Shown here in pieces: positions 51,510 through 60,480 of a stretch of 64,000 bases of DNA. The translations under genes were made by a program, and so were the position numbers. The DNA is from Paraburkholderia phenoliruptrix. GTDB lineage: Bacteria > Pseudomonadota > Gammaproteobacteria > Burkholderiales > Burkholderiaceae. Below the pieces are notes generated by a model. That model ran no database searches. It saw only the letters and a program-made list of their open reading frames with translations, and was not told the DNA's origin. Position 1 is the stretch's first letter, and each line of letters begins with the position of its first letter. The stretch lies in the NCBI RefSeq assembly GCF_902859825.1, contig NZ_CADIKB010000011.1, forward strand, positions 62,001-126,000. The letters are read 5' to 3'.

Positions 51510-52250
51510 ATGATGAATGATTCGACGTTGACTCACGCACCGCACACCGCAAGCACCCAAGCCTTGGTGGGCTCCTCGATCCGCCGCGGCTTCTCGCGCG
51601 TGGCGCTGGCCGCGACTCTCGCGTGCGCCGCGCTGAGCTCGCTGATCGCCGCGCCGGCTGTGGCCGCGCCGATCGACTCGCTGATCAAGTCGGTCAAATT
51701 CGACGATGTCGACGGCGTCAAAAAACTCCTCGCCAAGGGCATGGACCCGAACAGCGTCGACAACCAGGGCATGCCGCTCCTCGTGCTCGCCGCGCGGGAG
51801 AAGTCCGACAAGGTCGGCGCCGTGCTGCTTGCGAATCCGAAGACAAACATCGAGATCGAGGACAAAGCCGGCGAAAACGCGATGATGATGGCCGCGCTGA
51901 ACGGCGACCTCGACTTCGTCAAGCAGTTGATCGCCAAAGACGCCGAGGTCAACAAGAAGGGCTGGGCGCCGCTGCACTACGCTGCCGCGAACGGCCACGA
52001 CGACGTCGTGAAACTCCTGCTCGACCATTCCGCCTACGTGGACGCCGGCTCGCCGAACGGCACCACGCCGTTGATGATGGCCGCGCGCGGCGGCCATGTG
52101 TCGACGGTGAAGCTGCTGCTCGACAACGGCGCGGATCTGACCGTGAAGAATCAGATCGGCATGACGGCGCTGGATTTCGCGAAGACCTACAAGGAGCCGG
52201 ACGTGGTCGAGGGCCTGAGCGCCCGGCTGCAGCAGATGCAGCAGAAGTGA
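51510..52250 (+). CDS. exported ankyrin repeat protein
   Basis: This 246-residue protein has a signal sequence (RVALAATLACAALSSLIAAP AVAA region, cleavage near residue 52) and then about five ankyrin repeats, for example MPLLVLAAREKSDKVGAVLL, NAMMMAALNGDLDFVKQLI, APLHYAAANGHDDVVKLLL and TPLMMAARGGHVSTVKLLL. It is probably a periplasmic protein-binding scaffold; the partner is unknown. It follows tatD by 48 bp on the same strand. Confidence 0.9.
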   Translation: MMNDSTLTHAPHTASTQALVGSSIRRGFSRVALAATLACAALSSLIAAPAVAAPIDSLIKSVKFDDVDGVKKLLAKGMDPNSVDNQGMPLLVLAAREKSDKVGAVLLANPKTNIEIEDKAGENAMMMAALNGDLDFVKQLIAKDAEVNKKGWAPLHYAAANGHDDVVKLLLDHSAYVDAGSPNGTTPLMMAARGGHVSTVKLLLDNGADLTVKNQIGMTALDFAKTYKEPDVVEGLSARLQQMQQK

Positions 52251-52468
52251 CGCTGGCGCAGAGGCTCTACGCGGTTTGCGCCGCTTCCTGCCTCAATGCG
52301 CTGCCCGAAGTTGTCCGAACTCATCGCCTGCACTTATTGGCTGAAGATAGCGGCTGCCGCCTGCTGCCGCAGGCTAAAACAGTGCAGAATGACGACTTTG
52401 GCGCGCCTTGCGCGCGCCGTCCGATGCGGCAACAGACCGCCTGATAAACGACCCTGGAAAGGAACACC

Positions 52469-52825
52469 ATGCTGCGGGCCTTGATTTTCGCCAGCGCGTT
52501 TGCCGTACCGTTGTCGGCGGCCGCGTTTACGGGAGGTGACCTCAACAAGCTGTGCACGAAGACCGACGTGGCGTCGCGCAGTGCGTGCGCCGCCTATATC
52601 GAAGGCGCCGCCGACGGCATCTTCAATACGATCGACGCGATCGGCGGCACCACCGGGCCGCGCGTCGGCCAGTACTTCTGCTTGCCGCAAGATGCACGTT
52701 CGGCGCAACTGACGGATGCGGTGCGCAAGTACATCGCCGAAAATCCGATCGTGGCGGGCTACAACGCGAGCACGGCGATCTCGCTCGGGCTCGGCAAGGC
52801 GTTTCCCTGCAAAAGCGGAAATTGA
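52469..52825 (+). CDS. small exported protein of the Rap1a/Tai immunity family
   Basis: This 118-residue protein has a signal peptide (MLRALIFASAFAVPLSAAA) and a mature domain with three conserved Cys (in KLCTKTD, SACAAYIEGA and FCLPQDA) plus a fourth near the end (FPCKSG), as expected for disulfide-bonded Rap1a/Tai proteins. Family members neutralise type VI amidase effectors, but many homologues are orphans with no known effector. No T6SS effector gene is present here. AAGGA precedes the ATG. The Rap1a call is from pattern and is moderately confident; the immunity role is not shown. Confidence 0.72.
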   Translation: MLRALIFASAFAVPLSAAAFTGGDLNKLCTKTDVASRSACAAYIEGAADGIFNTIDAIGGTTGPRVGQYFCLPQDARSAQLTDAVRKYIAENPIVAGYNASTAISLGLGKAFPCKSGN

Positions 52826-53194
52826 TGTAAGTTAAGGCGCGCCGGTCGGCGGGTACCTGACAATTCCTGGTACTTGCTGCCGGTACCGCGCGCGGCCGGC
52901 AACCGTTCAGCGTGTTCTTCCACGCATGTGTGCCGATTAGTCTGACCCGTGCGCTGTATGTGCCGTATCTGCCGCATGTCGCGCACACATTCAACAGAAG
53001 CCGGCGCACCGCCGTTCGCGGTCGCGGCCGGCTCAAAAGCGGGGCGCATGATTTGACTGGCGAGCGCGTCGAGCGCGCTTCGCCGCGCTCACGAGAGGCG
53101 CCGCCCGGTTTGATCTCGGGGCGCACATCACTTCTGTGTCGGCGCTACGCGCTGCCGGCCTGTCCCTATTCAAGCGAGGAGGAAACTGTCCTAT
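52826..53194. other. gene-less stretch before mscS
   Basis: In this 369-bp gap I see only three copies of GGTAC (52852, 52869 and 52882) and no clear promoter or terminator. A GAGGAGGA site at about 53176-53183 serves the following gene. Confidence 0.4.
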
Positions 53195-54433
53195 ATGGCT
53201 TTTCTCGATCGACTCGACCAGCTGGACCACATCGCTGAAGCGCCGTTGCACAGCTGGCCCGGCGCGTTGCTGGTCACTGTCCTCGCCGTGCTGATCGGCA
53301 TTGGCGTGCACCGCGTGGGCGCGCGCGTCGTCACGCGGATCGCGCGGCCTTATCCGCTCACGAGCGTGGTGCTGCGCTATATCGACAAGCCGTCGCTGTT
53401 CGTCGTTCTGATTCTGGCGCTGGAAGCCGTATGGTGGGAGGCGCCGGACGCGCTCACCTTCATCGCGCCGCTGCGCGACGCCGCGGCCATTGCGCTGATC
53501 GGCGCGCTGACGTGGCTTTCCGTGCGTTCGGCGGCCGCCATCGGCGAGGCGATCATTCAGGCCCATCCGCTCGATACCGCCGACAATCTGCACGCGCGCC
53601 GCATCCACACGCAGGCAAGGGTGCTGGCGCGCTCGGTCATGTTCGTGATCGTGATTGTCGGCGTCGGCGGCGCCTTGATGACGTTTCCGAATGTCCGGCA
53701 GATCGGCGCGAGCCTGCTCGCCTCCGCTGGCGTGGCCGGGCTGGTCGCCGGTATTGCCGCGCGCCCGGTGCTCGGCAATCTGATCGCGGGTTTGCAGATC
53801 GCGCTGTCGCAGCCCATCCGGCTCGACGACGTCGTCGTCATTCAGGGCGAGTGGGGGCGCATCGAGGAAATCACCGGGACCTATGTGTCGGTGCGCCTGT
53901 GGGATCAGCGGCGCCTGATCGTGCCGCTGCAATGGTTTATCGAAAATCCCTTTTCGAACTGGACGCGCAGCAGCTCGCAGATCATCGGCACGGTGTTTCT
54001 TTATGTCGATTACCGGATGCCGCTCGCCCCGCTGCGCGAGGAGCTCGCGCGCATCGTCGAGGCGGCGCCCGAGTGGGACCGGCGCGTACAGGTGCTGCAG
54101 GTGACAGAAGGCACCGAGCGCTCCATGCAGTTGCGCGCGCTCGTCAGTTCGCTCGATTCGGGCCTGAACTGGGACTTGCGCTGCCGTGTGCGCGAGGGGT
54201 TGATCGACTTCATCCAGAAGCACTATCCGCAGTATCTGCCGCGCACACGCGCCGAAGTGTCGGCGGAACTGGAGAACGGCAAGGGCGAGCCGCTCGACTG
54301 GGTGCCGCGCGGCGCGCGCGCACCGGCTGGCAGCACGGCGGCGCATACCGAGGCGGACCCGGTGGCGAGCCGTCCGGGCCCCGGCGCGGCGCCCGCGGTG
54401 CCGTTGCGCGATGAGGCGAAGGAAACGGCTTAG
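53195..54433 (+). CDS. MscS family mechanosensitive channel
   Basis: This 412-residue channel has several N-terminal membrane helices, the pore-lining TM3-like segment (GASLLASAGVAGLVAGIAA) and the MscS beta domain (LGNLIAGLQIALSQPIRLDD followed by RIEEITGTYVSVRLWDQRRLIVP). A Pro/Ala-rich C-terminal tail is cytoplasmic. It would release solutes on hypo-osmotic shock. The trehalose-phosphate synthase gene downstream is a functional match (osmolyte accumulation and release), though the gap of 304 bp makes a common promoter uncertain. Confidence 0.92.
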   Translation: MAFLDRLDQLDHIAEAPLHSWPGALLVTVLAVLIGIGVHRVGARVVTRIARPYPLTSVVLRYIDKPSLFVVLILALEAVWWEAPDALTFIAPLRDAAAIALIGALTWLSVRSAAAIGEAIIQAHPLDTADNLHARRIHTQARVLARSVMFVIVIVGVGGALMTFPNVRQIGASLLASAGVAGLVAGIAARPVLGNLIAGLQIALSQPIRLDDVVVIQGEWGRIEEITGTYVSVRLWDQRRLIVPLQWFIENPFSNWTRSSSQIIGTVFLYVDYRMPLAPLREELARIVEAAPEWDRRVQVLQVTEGTERSMQLRALVSSLDSGLNWDLRCRVREGLIDFIQKHYPQYLPRTRAEVSAELENGKGEPLDWVPRGARAPAGSTAAHTEADPVASRPGPGAAPAVPLRDEAKETA

Positions 54434-54737
54434 TAGGCCGTAGGGGTTCGCGCGACCTTGCTGCTAAAAGGCGAAGCCCGGCCACGAACGGGTGGAGCGG
54501 GCGGCCGGAACAGGCTGAAAGTGACCGCCGCCGCCCTTCGAGACCTGGCCGATTGGCCAATCGACGCAACCGATCGATGCAACCGATCGCTCGTCAAAGG
54601 GTCGAACCGTCCACTCACTGAATCAATCCGGCGCGGCATGGCGTGCAGCCCGCGCGACGTTGTCGAGGCGCCCGTTGCGTGGCGGGCGTTGGCTGCATGC
54701 ATGGCAGATGCCGCGCGAAACAAGGAGGACTTGCAAC
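54434..54737. other. intergenic region before otsA
   Basis: This 304-bp region contains a perfect 14-bp palindrome CGATTGGCCAATCG (54550-54563) and, directly after it, a 13-bp near-duplicate CGACGCAACCGAT/CGATGCAACCGAT (54562-54587). No gene is supported. AAGGAGGA at 54722-54729 serves otsA. Confidence 0.6.
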
Positions 54738-56147
54738 ATGGGCCGACTGATCGTCGTGTCGAATCGCGTCGCAACGCCGACGGAAACCAAAGGGTCGGCG
54801 GGCGGCCTCGCTGTCGGCGTGTTCGGCGCACTGAAGGATGCGGGAGGCGTGTGGTTCGGCTGGAGCGGCGACGTGGTGAGCGAGACTGTCGCCAACGCGG
54901 GGCCGACGCTCGAGCAGGACGGCGCCGTCACCTTTGCGACCGTGGGTCTCACGCGTAAGGACTACGACCAGTATTACCGCGGCTTTTCGAACGCGACGCT
55001 ATGGCCGGTGTTCCACTATCGCAACGACCTCGCCCGCTATGAGCGCGAGGAGTATGCCGGCTACCGGCGCGTCAACGCGTGGCTCGCGCACAAGCTCATC
55101 AAGCTGCTCGAGCCCGACGACGTGATCTGGATTCACGACTATCACCTGATCCCGTTTGCCGAGGCGTTGCGCAGCGAAGGCATCACGAATCGCATCGGCT
55201 TTTTCCTGCACATTCCGTTTCCGTCGCCGCAGATCCTGCTCAACATTCCGCCGCATGAAGAGCTGGTGAAGTCGCTGTCCTGCTACGACCTGCTGGGCTT
55301 CCAGACCGCGACGGACGAACAGGCCTTTCACGACTACGTGACCCGCCACGCGCGCGGCACCGTGTCGAAAGGCGTGGTGGAAGCGTTCGGGCGCAAGCTG
55401 CGCACGGGCGTCTATCGCATCGGCGTGTTTCCCGACGAAATTGCCGAGCAGGCCAAGCGCTACGAAAGCCGTCAGCACGTGCTCGATCTGAAGCAGAGCC
55501 TGGAAGGCCGCAAGCTGATCATGAGCGTGGATCGGCTCGACTATTCGAAAGGGCTCGTCGAGCGATTTCGCGCGTTCGAGCATCTGCTGGAGCGCTCGCC
55601 GGAATGGCGCGGCAACGTCACGCTGGTGCAGATCGCGCCGCCCACGCGCTCGGACGTCGCCACCTATCAGAAGATCCGTCAGGACCTGGAGTACGAAGCA
55701 GGGCGCATCAACGGGCGCTATTCGGGCCTCGACTACACGCCGATCCGCTATCTGAACCAGCAATACGACCGCTGGAAACTCATGTCGCTGTTTCGCGAGT
55801 CGCAGATCGGCTTTGTCACGCCCTTGCATGACGGCATGAACCTCGTCGCGAAGGAATATGTCGCCGCACAGAATCCGGACGATCCGGGCGTGCTGGTGCT
55901 GTCCATTTTCGCGGGCGCCGCAGCCGAGCTCTCGGGCGCGCTGCTCGTCAATCCGCATGATGCGATCGGCATGTGCGAAGCCTTGCAGCGTGCGCTGCAA
56001 ATGCCGCTCGACGCGCGCCAGCGGCGTCACGAGATCAACATGGCCGCGTTGCGCAAGAACGACCTGGGCGTATGGCGCGACAGCTTTTTGCGCGACCTGC
56101 GCAGCATGCCGGTGCAGAGACCGGCCGCGGGCGGCGGCCACGCATGA
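54738..56147 (+). CDS. otsA: alpha,alpha-trehalose-phosphate synthase (UDP-forming)
   Basis: This 469-residue GT20 enzyme makes trehalose-6-phosphate from UDP-glucose and glucose-6-phosphate. Family motifs are SNRVATPTETKGSAGGLA at the start, WIHDYHLIPF, NIPPHEELVKSLSCYDLLGF and SVDRLDYSKGLVERFRAFE, with the donor-binding end GMNLVAKEYVAAQ. No phosphatase gene (otsB) lies in the window, so dephosphorylation must be encoded elsewhere. ATG 54738 (MGRLIVVS) follows AAGGAGGA. The neighbouring MscS gene and downstream GT4 gene suggest an osmotic or envelope-sugar unit. Confidence 0.96.
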   Translation: MGRLIVVSNRVATPTETKGSAGGLAVGVFGALKDAGGVWFGWSGDVVSETVANAGPTLEQDGAVTFATVGLTRKDYDQYYRGFSNATLWPVFHYRNDLARYEREEYAGYRRVNAWLAHKLIKLLEPDDVIWIHDYHLIPFAEALRSEGITNRIGFFLHIPFPSPQILLNIPPHEELVKSLSCYDLLGFQTATDEQAFHDYVTRHARGTVSKGVVEAFGRKLRTGVYRIGVFPDEIAEQAKRYESRQHVLDLKQSLEGRKLIMSVDRLDYSKGLVERFRAFEHLLERSPEWRGNVTLVQIAPPTRSDVATYQKIRQDLEYEAGRINGRYSGLDYTPIRYLNQQYDRWKLMSLFRESQIGFVTPLHDGMNLVAKEYVAAQNPDDPGVLVLSIFAGAAAELSGALLVNPHDAIGMCEALQRALQMPLDARQRRHEINMAALRKNDLGVWRDSFLRDLRSMPVQRPAAGGGHA

Positions 56148-56232
56148 TGAGGGCGCCGAAAGGGCAAATCATGCGCGCAGCCGGCGACGGTCCCCGCGCG
56201 CCCCGGCATGCGAACCACCCGCGGATAGTCGC

Positions 56233-57396
56233 GTGCTGAGCGCACTCGCCATCGCCGGTTACCGGTCCCTGCGCGAGCTGATCGTGCCGCTCGGGCGGCT
56301 GAATGTCATCACGGGCGCCAACGGCAGCGGCAAGTCGAGCGTCTATCGTTCGCTGCGTCTCGTCGCCGAAACGGCGCGCGGCGGCGTCATCCCGTCGCTC
56401 GCGCGCGAAGGCGGCTTGCCTTCCACCTTATGGGCCGGTCCCGAACGCTTTTCGCGCGACATGCTGAGCGGCGCAGCCGAGGTTCAGGGCACGAGGCGCA
56501 ACGCGCCCGTCAGCCTGCGGCTCGGCTTCGCGGGCGAACCGTTCAGCTACGCGATCGATCTAGGGTTGCCGGTTCCGGGTGCGAGCCGCTTCACACTCGA
56601 CCCGGTGATCAAGCGCGAGTGCATCTGGAGCGGCCCGTTGCTGCGGCCCTCGGCGCTGCTCGTCGACAGGCAGGGCGCGGCGCTCCGTACGCGCGATGAA
56701 AGCGGCGAGTGGCAAACGGTCCCCCAGCCGGTCGCGAGTTTCGACAGCATGATGACGGAGTTTGCCGACCCGCGCACGGCGCCTGAGATGATCGCGGTGC
56801 GCGAACAGATCCGCTCATGGCGTTTTTACGATCACTTCCGGACGGACGTCGACGCGCCCGCGCGCATGCCGCAAGTGGGAACGCATACGCCGGTGCTGGC
56901 GGACGACGGCGCGGACCTTGCCGCCGCGCTGCAAACCATCCGCGAGATCGGCGATCCGACCGCGCTCGACGCCGCTATCGACGACGCGTTTCCAGGGGCC
57001 CGGCTCGAGATTGCCGCGCAGGACGGCCGCTTTGAGGTACTGATGCATCAGCACGGCCTGCTGCGTCCGCTCAAGGGGGCGGAGCTGTCGGATGGCACAT
57101 TGCGCTATCTGCTGCTCGTGGCCGCGCTGCTAACGCCGCGGCCGCCGGCGCTGCTGGTGCTGAACGAACCTGAAACGAGCCTGCACCCGGACCTGTTGCC
57201 GGCGCTCGCGCGGTTGATCGCGCGAGCCGCGGCGCACTCGCAGATACTCGTCGTTTCGCATGCCGCGCGCCTCATCTCCGCGCTGGAGCGCGAGGAGGCG
57301 AGCGAGTCGCTCGTGCTGGAGAAGCACTTCGGCGCCACGCGCCTTGTGGATGCCGACGAGCGCGACATGCCGGCGTGGAAGTGGCCGTCGCGCTGA
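56233..57396 (+). CDS. stand-alone RecF/OLD-like AAA ATPase
   Basis: This 387-residue protein looks like an ABC-type ATPase head of the SMC/RecF/AAA_21 class. It has Walker A GANGSGKS (28-35), a signature-like LSDGTLRYLLL at about 285-295, Walker B LLVLNEPETSLHPDLL from about 307, and an H-loop VVSHAAR with His343. At the Walker B Asp position an Asn stands (Asn311 next to Glu312), which is unusual for an active ATPase although similar variants occur in related proteins. No TOPRIM or coiled-coil arm is present. I start at GTG 56233 because no in-frame ATG exists between otsA and the family N-terminus. Function unknown; it lies 85 bp after otsA. Confidence 0.85.
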   Translation: MLSALAIAGYRSLRELIVPLGRLNVITGANGSGKSSVYRSLRLVAETARGGVIPSLAREGGLPSTLWAGPERFSRDMLSGAAEVQGTRRNAPVSLRLGFAGEPFSYAIDLGLPVPGASRFTLDPVIKRECIWSGPLLRPSALLVDRQGAALRTRDESGEWQTVPQPVASFDSMMTEFADPRTAPEMIAVREQIRSWRFYDHFRTDVDAPARMPQVGTHTPVLADDGADLAAALQTIREIGDPTALDAAIDDAFPGARLEIAAQDGRFEVLMHQHGLLRPLKGAELSDGTLRYLLLVAALLTPRPPALLVLNEPETSLHPDLLPALARLIARAAAHSQILVVSHAARLISALEREEASESLVLEKHFGATRLVDADERDMPAWKWPSR

Positions 57397-57470
57397 ACTG
57401 CGCGCTGAAACACGCGGTGTGCGATGCGTCCTTTATTTCGTTGCGCTGCAGCTTGTAAGCTGACTGTAAC

Positions 57471-57504
57471 AGCGCCCAGGAAATGCAATAACGGGCGCTT
57501 TTTA
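57471..57504 (+). terminator. intrinsic terminator after the ATPase gene
   Basis: AGCGCCC (57471-57477) pairs with GGGCGCT (57493-57499), followed by TTTTT, 74 bp after the ATPase stop. It separates the otsA/ATPase unit from the glycosyltransferase gene. Confidence 0.75.
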
Positions 57505-57661
57505 GCCCTCGCCAGGGAATAATGCTTCGATGCCGGCTGCGCACGCGTGCGGCACAGTGCATTGGATCGTAGACCGGCGCCTACAGGGCGCCACTGACGG
57601 CGCCTTACAGCGCGAGCTCGGAACAAGCCGGGCCGCGGGCCGTCAGTTCATGGAGACAACT

Positions 57662-58729
57662 ATGAAGATTGCGCAGATCGCCCCGCTGACCGAGTCCGTG
57701 CCGCCGAAGCTTTATGGCGGCACCGAGCGCGTCGTGTCGTACATCACCGAGGCGCTTGTCGAGCTCGGCCACGACGTGACGCTGTTCGCAAGCGGCGATT
57801 CCGAAACCAGCGCGAAGCTCGAGGCCGTATGGCCGCGCGCGCTGCGCCTCGACCCGGGCATTCGCGATCGCGTCGCGCCGCACATGCTGCTGATGGAACT
57901 GGTGCGCCGCCAGGCCGAACAGTTCGATGTCCTGCATTTCCACCTCGACTATTACTCGTTCTCGGTGTTCCAGCGGCAGGAGACGCCGTTCGTCACGACG
58001 ATGCACGGTCGCCTCGACCTACCCGAGCAGCAGCCCGTGTTCGACACGTTCAGCACCGCACCGGTGATTTCCATTTCGAATGCGCAGCGCCACCCGCTGC
58101 CGCAGGCGCGCTGGCTCACCACGGTCTATCACGGCCTGCCGGAGCAGCTCTACACGCCGCAGCCGGTCGAGCAGAAATACCTGGCGTTTCTCGGGCGCAT
58201 ATCGCCGGAAAAACGGGTCGACACCGCGATCCGGATCGCCGGCCGCTGCGGCATGCCGATTCGGATCGCCGCGAAGGTGGACGCCGCGGACCGCGAATAT
58301 TTCGAACGCGATATCCGGCCGCTGCTCGACTTGCCGCATGTCGAGTTCATCGGCGAGATCGCGGATCACCAGAAAGCGGAGTTTCTCTCGGGCGCGCACG
58401 CGCTGCTGTTTCCGATTGACTGGCCCGAGCCGTTCGGCCTCGTGATGATCGAGGCGATGGCGTGCGGCACGCCGGTCGTGGCGTTCAACCGCGGCTCGGT
58501 GCCGGAGGTGCTGGAGGACGGCCTGACTGGCTTTATCGTCGAAGACGAGATCGGCGCGGTGGCGGCTGTCAACCGTCTGCACAAGATGCCGCGCGCGGGC
58601 GTGCGGCGGCGCTTCGAAGAGCGCTTCACGTCACACCGCATGGCGCAACAGTATGTCGATGCTTATCAGTCGGTGATTCGCGCGCAGAAACGCTCGCGCT
58701 TCAAGGTCGTGGATAGCTCGGGGCGTTGA
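57662..58729 (+). CDS. GT4 family glycosyltransferase
   Basis: This 355-residue GT-B glycosyltransferase has the N-terminal acceptor domain with PPKLYGGTERVVSYITEAL and the C-terminal donor domain with FLGRISPEKRVD and the EX7E-type motif region WPEPFGLVMIEAMACGTPV. The sugar donor and acceptor are unknown. ATG 57662 follows GGAG with six bases. It shares direction with otsA but lies behind a terminator, so it probably has its own promoter. Confidence 0.9.
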   Translation: MKIAQIAPLTESVPPKLYGGTERVVSYITEALVELGHDVTLFASGDSETSAKLEAVWPRALRLDPGIRDRVAPHMLLMELVRRQAEQFDVLHFHLDYYSFSVFQRQETPFVTTMHGRLDLPEQQPVFDTFSTAPVISISNAQRHPLPQARWLTTVYHGLPEQLYTPQPVEQKYLAFLGRISPEKRVDTAIRIAGRCGMPIRIAAKVDAADREYFERDIRPLLDLPHVEFIGEIADHQKAEFLSGAHALLFPIDWPEPFGLVMIEAMACGTPVVAFNRGSVPEVLEDGLTGFIVEDEIGAVAAVNRLHKMPRAGVRRRFEERFTSHRMAQQYVDAYQSVIRAQKRSRFKVVDSSGR

Positions 58730-58800
58730 CGCCCGCGAGCGCAGGCGAGCCGGCTTCACGGAGTCGGCCCGCCGACAGTCCGTAAAACATCGGCTCGCCC

Positions 58801-58828
58801 GGCCGGCGCCTGTGATGAGCGCCGGCCT
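58801..58828. terminator. possible shared terminator hairpin
   Basis: GGCCGGCGC (58801-58809) pairs perfectly with GCGCCGGCC (58819-58827) between the convergent glycosyltransferase and SYLF genes. There is only a short T stretch, so it is uncertain. Confidence 0.45.
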
Positions 58829-58909
58829 TGCTGCAAGAGCTCAGGTCGCGAGCCGCCTGAATGGCGTCGTCGCGACGGTTACGCGGAAGTCGCGTTTTTC
58901 ACGCACCTC

Positions 58910-59497
58910 TCAGATCTTCAGGCGCGAAACCTTCGTGCCTTGCAACGACAGATCGCCCATCAGCCCGGCGTTGGTCAACACGAATACCTCGACCGGAGCC
59001 GTGGCCGTGTTCGAATCGATCGCGCCGTTGGCGCCCATTTTCACGAGTGCGACGGACGCGTCGCCGCCCACGGACCAGCCGTCTGCGTTGCGGAATTTGT
59101 CGAGCGCGTCCTGCGTCATGAACAGGAAGATGATCGCCTTCGACTGCGCGCCTGCCTGCAGTCCGAACGAGCCGGAAATCGTGCTGTAGTAGCCGACCGT
59201 GCTGCCGCCCACGCGGAGCGCGCCTTCGCCGTACTGACCGCCGACAATAAAGCCCGCCTGCAGCACCGACGGGAACACGAGCACGCCGCGCGCCTTGGAG
59301 ACGAGTTCGCGCGAACCCTTCACGGTCGTGTACAGCCGCGACAGGGTGCCGTCGACGTCTGCGTCGATCGAGCGGCGTTTGGAGGAATCGGTGGCGGCGG
59401 TGTCGTGGCCGCCGGTGTTGGTGGTACATCCGGCGAGAGCAAGGCCTCCGAAAGCGAGCGCAGCGGTTGTCTTCAACATGAAGTGTCGTCTTTGCAT
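58910..59497 (-). CDS. SYLF/YSC84 domain lipoprotein
   Basis: This 195-residue protein has a lipobox signal peptide (LALAGC, lipidated Cys24) and a SYLF (YSC84) domain, a lipid-binding fold, recognised by SKARGVLVFPSVLQAGFIVG and DALDKFRNADGWSVGGDASV. ATG 59497 follows GGAG. A reverse-strand AT-rich TATAAC lies at 59556-59561, a possible -10. It probably sits in the periplasm or outer membrane. The function of bacterial members is not well known. Confidence 0.9.
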   Translation of the reverse strand: MQRRHFMLKTTAALAFGGLALAGCTTNTGGHDTAATDSSKRRSIDADVDGTLSRLYTTVKGSRELVSKARGVLVFPSVLQAGFIVGGQYGEGALRVGGSTVGYYSTISGSFGLQAGAQSKAIIFLFMTQDALDKFRNADGWSVGGDASVALVKMGANGAIDSNTATAPVEVFVLTNAGLMGDLSLQGTKVSRLKI

Positions 59498-59861
59498 CGT
59501 TTTTCTCCGTATGGTTCCGGGTCGCAACCGCGAGAAAGCGCGTGGTTGCCTTTGAGTTATATCACACGGGAGGTCAAAAGGCGCCCTCGCTCACAGGGCG
59601 AAAGCCTTATGGGGCGGGGCTTTGCGGCACATCGAAAAAGCACGCTGTAAATTTGACCGGCCGCGCGGCAACCGTGGCTGGCGGCGCGCGGGCATGGTCG
59701 AGCGCGGTTTTGTGCAGTGAATTTTCAGCGGGCGAGTCGCCGGAAGGTGAACCGCGGCACGGGTCCTCGCCCATTTTTACCGACTCGGGCGTGCGGCGTA
59801 TCGGCTTCGCATCGGCTCAAAAGTGTTGCCTGCATGCCGCACAAGGAGCGACTCGCGCGGA
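59498..59861. other. gene-less stretch between SYLF and two-helix membrane protein genes
   Basis: This 364-bp stretch contains a small hairpin CGCCCT/AGGGCG (59582-59600) and the probable promoter of the SYLF gene. No gene is supported. Confidence 0.4.
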
Positions 59862-60314
59862 CTATCCGCCGTGGTTGGCCGGCCTCTTGACTGCGGGCGG
59901 GCGTCTCAGCGCGCGGCGCACTCCGCCGATCAATACGCCGATGACGAGTAGCGTGAGCGCCGGTACAACCCAATAGCCGACGAACGCATGCCACAGATAA
60001 ACCATCAGGGTAGAGCGGCGCACGCTGTATTCGTTGCGGGCGTCCTGCTGGCGCGGCGCGTTAGCCGCGAGTACGTCGGCGGGACAACCGGCGGCCTGCG
60101 CCTCGTCCGGCTTGCCATGGCAGCGCGCAGGGGCGCCGGCCGCACGTTGCGCGTCGGTGAAATTCCAGGTGGTCAGCGCGCGGTCCAGGTCGACGGTGTT
60201 GTAGGCCATCTCCTCGCGAATTTCGCTGACTGCAACGATCGCCACGGGCACCGCCCAGAACACGATGACGACCAGCCACCGCCTCAACCAGCGGTTTTTA
60301 TGCTTCGATACCAT
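59862..60314 (-). CDS. hypothetical inner-membrane protein
   Basis: This 150-residue protein is not recognised. It has two clear membrane helices: RWLVVIVFWAVPVAIVAV near the start and YWVVPALTLLVIGVLIGGV near the end. A polar periplasmic loop between them holds two Cys (RCHGK and GCPAD). The ATG at 60314 has a GGAGG site directly upstream, which supports expression. Both termini are basic and should be cytoplasmic. It stands alone on the minus strand. Confidence 0.72.
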   Translation of the reverse strand: MVSKHKNRWLRRWLVVIVFWAVPVAIVAVSEIREEMAYNTVDLDRALTTWNFTDAQRAAGAPARCHGKPDEAQAAGCPADVLAANAPRQQDARNEYSVRRSTLMVYLWHAFVGYWVVPALTLLVIGVLIGGVRRALRRPPAVKRPANHGG

Positions 60315-60480
60315 CCTTGCCTCCGATCGATGCTTTGCGGCATCAACGACAAGATGGCGGCCCGTATGAATGTTGTGTGGGGTGGGCCGTCTCCGCAGCC
60401 ATCATAGAAGAAAAACGGCGCGTTCGGGCGGGAGCACGGCGAAGGGGGGCGAAGCGCTCAACGGAAAAGCGCAAAGGGAC

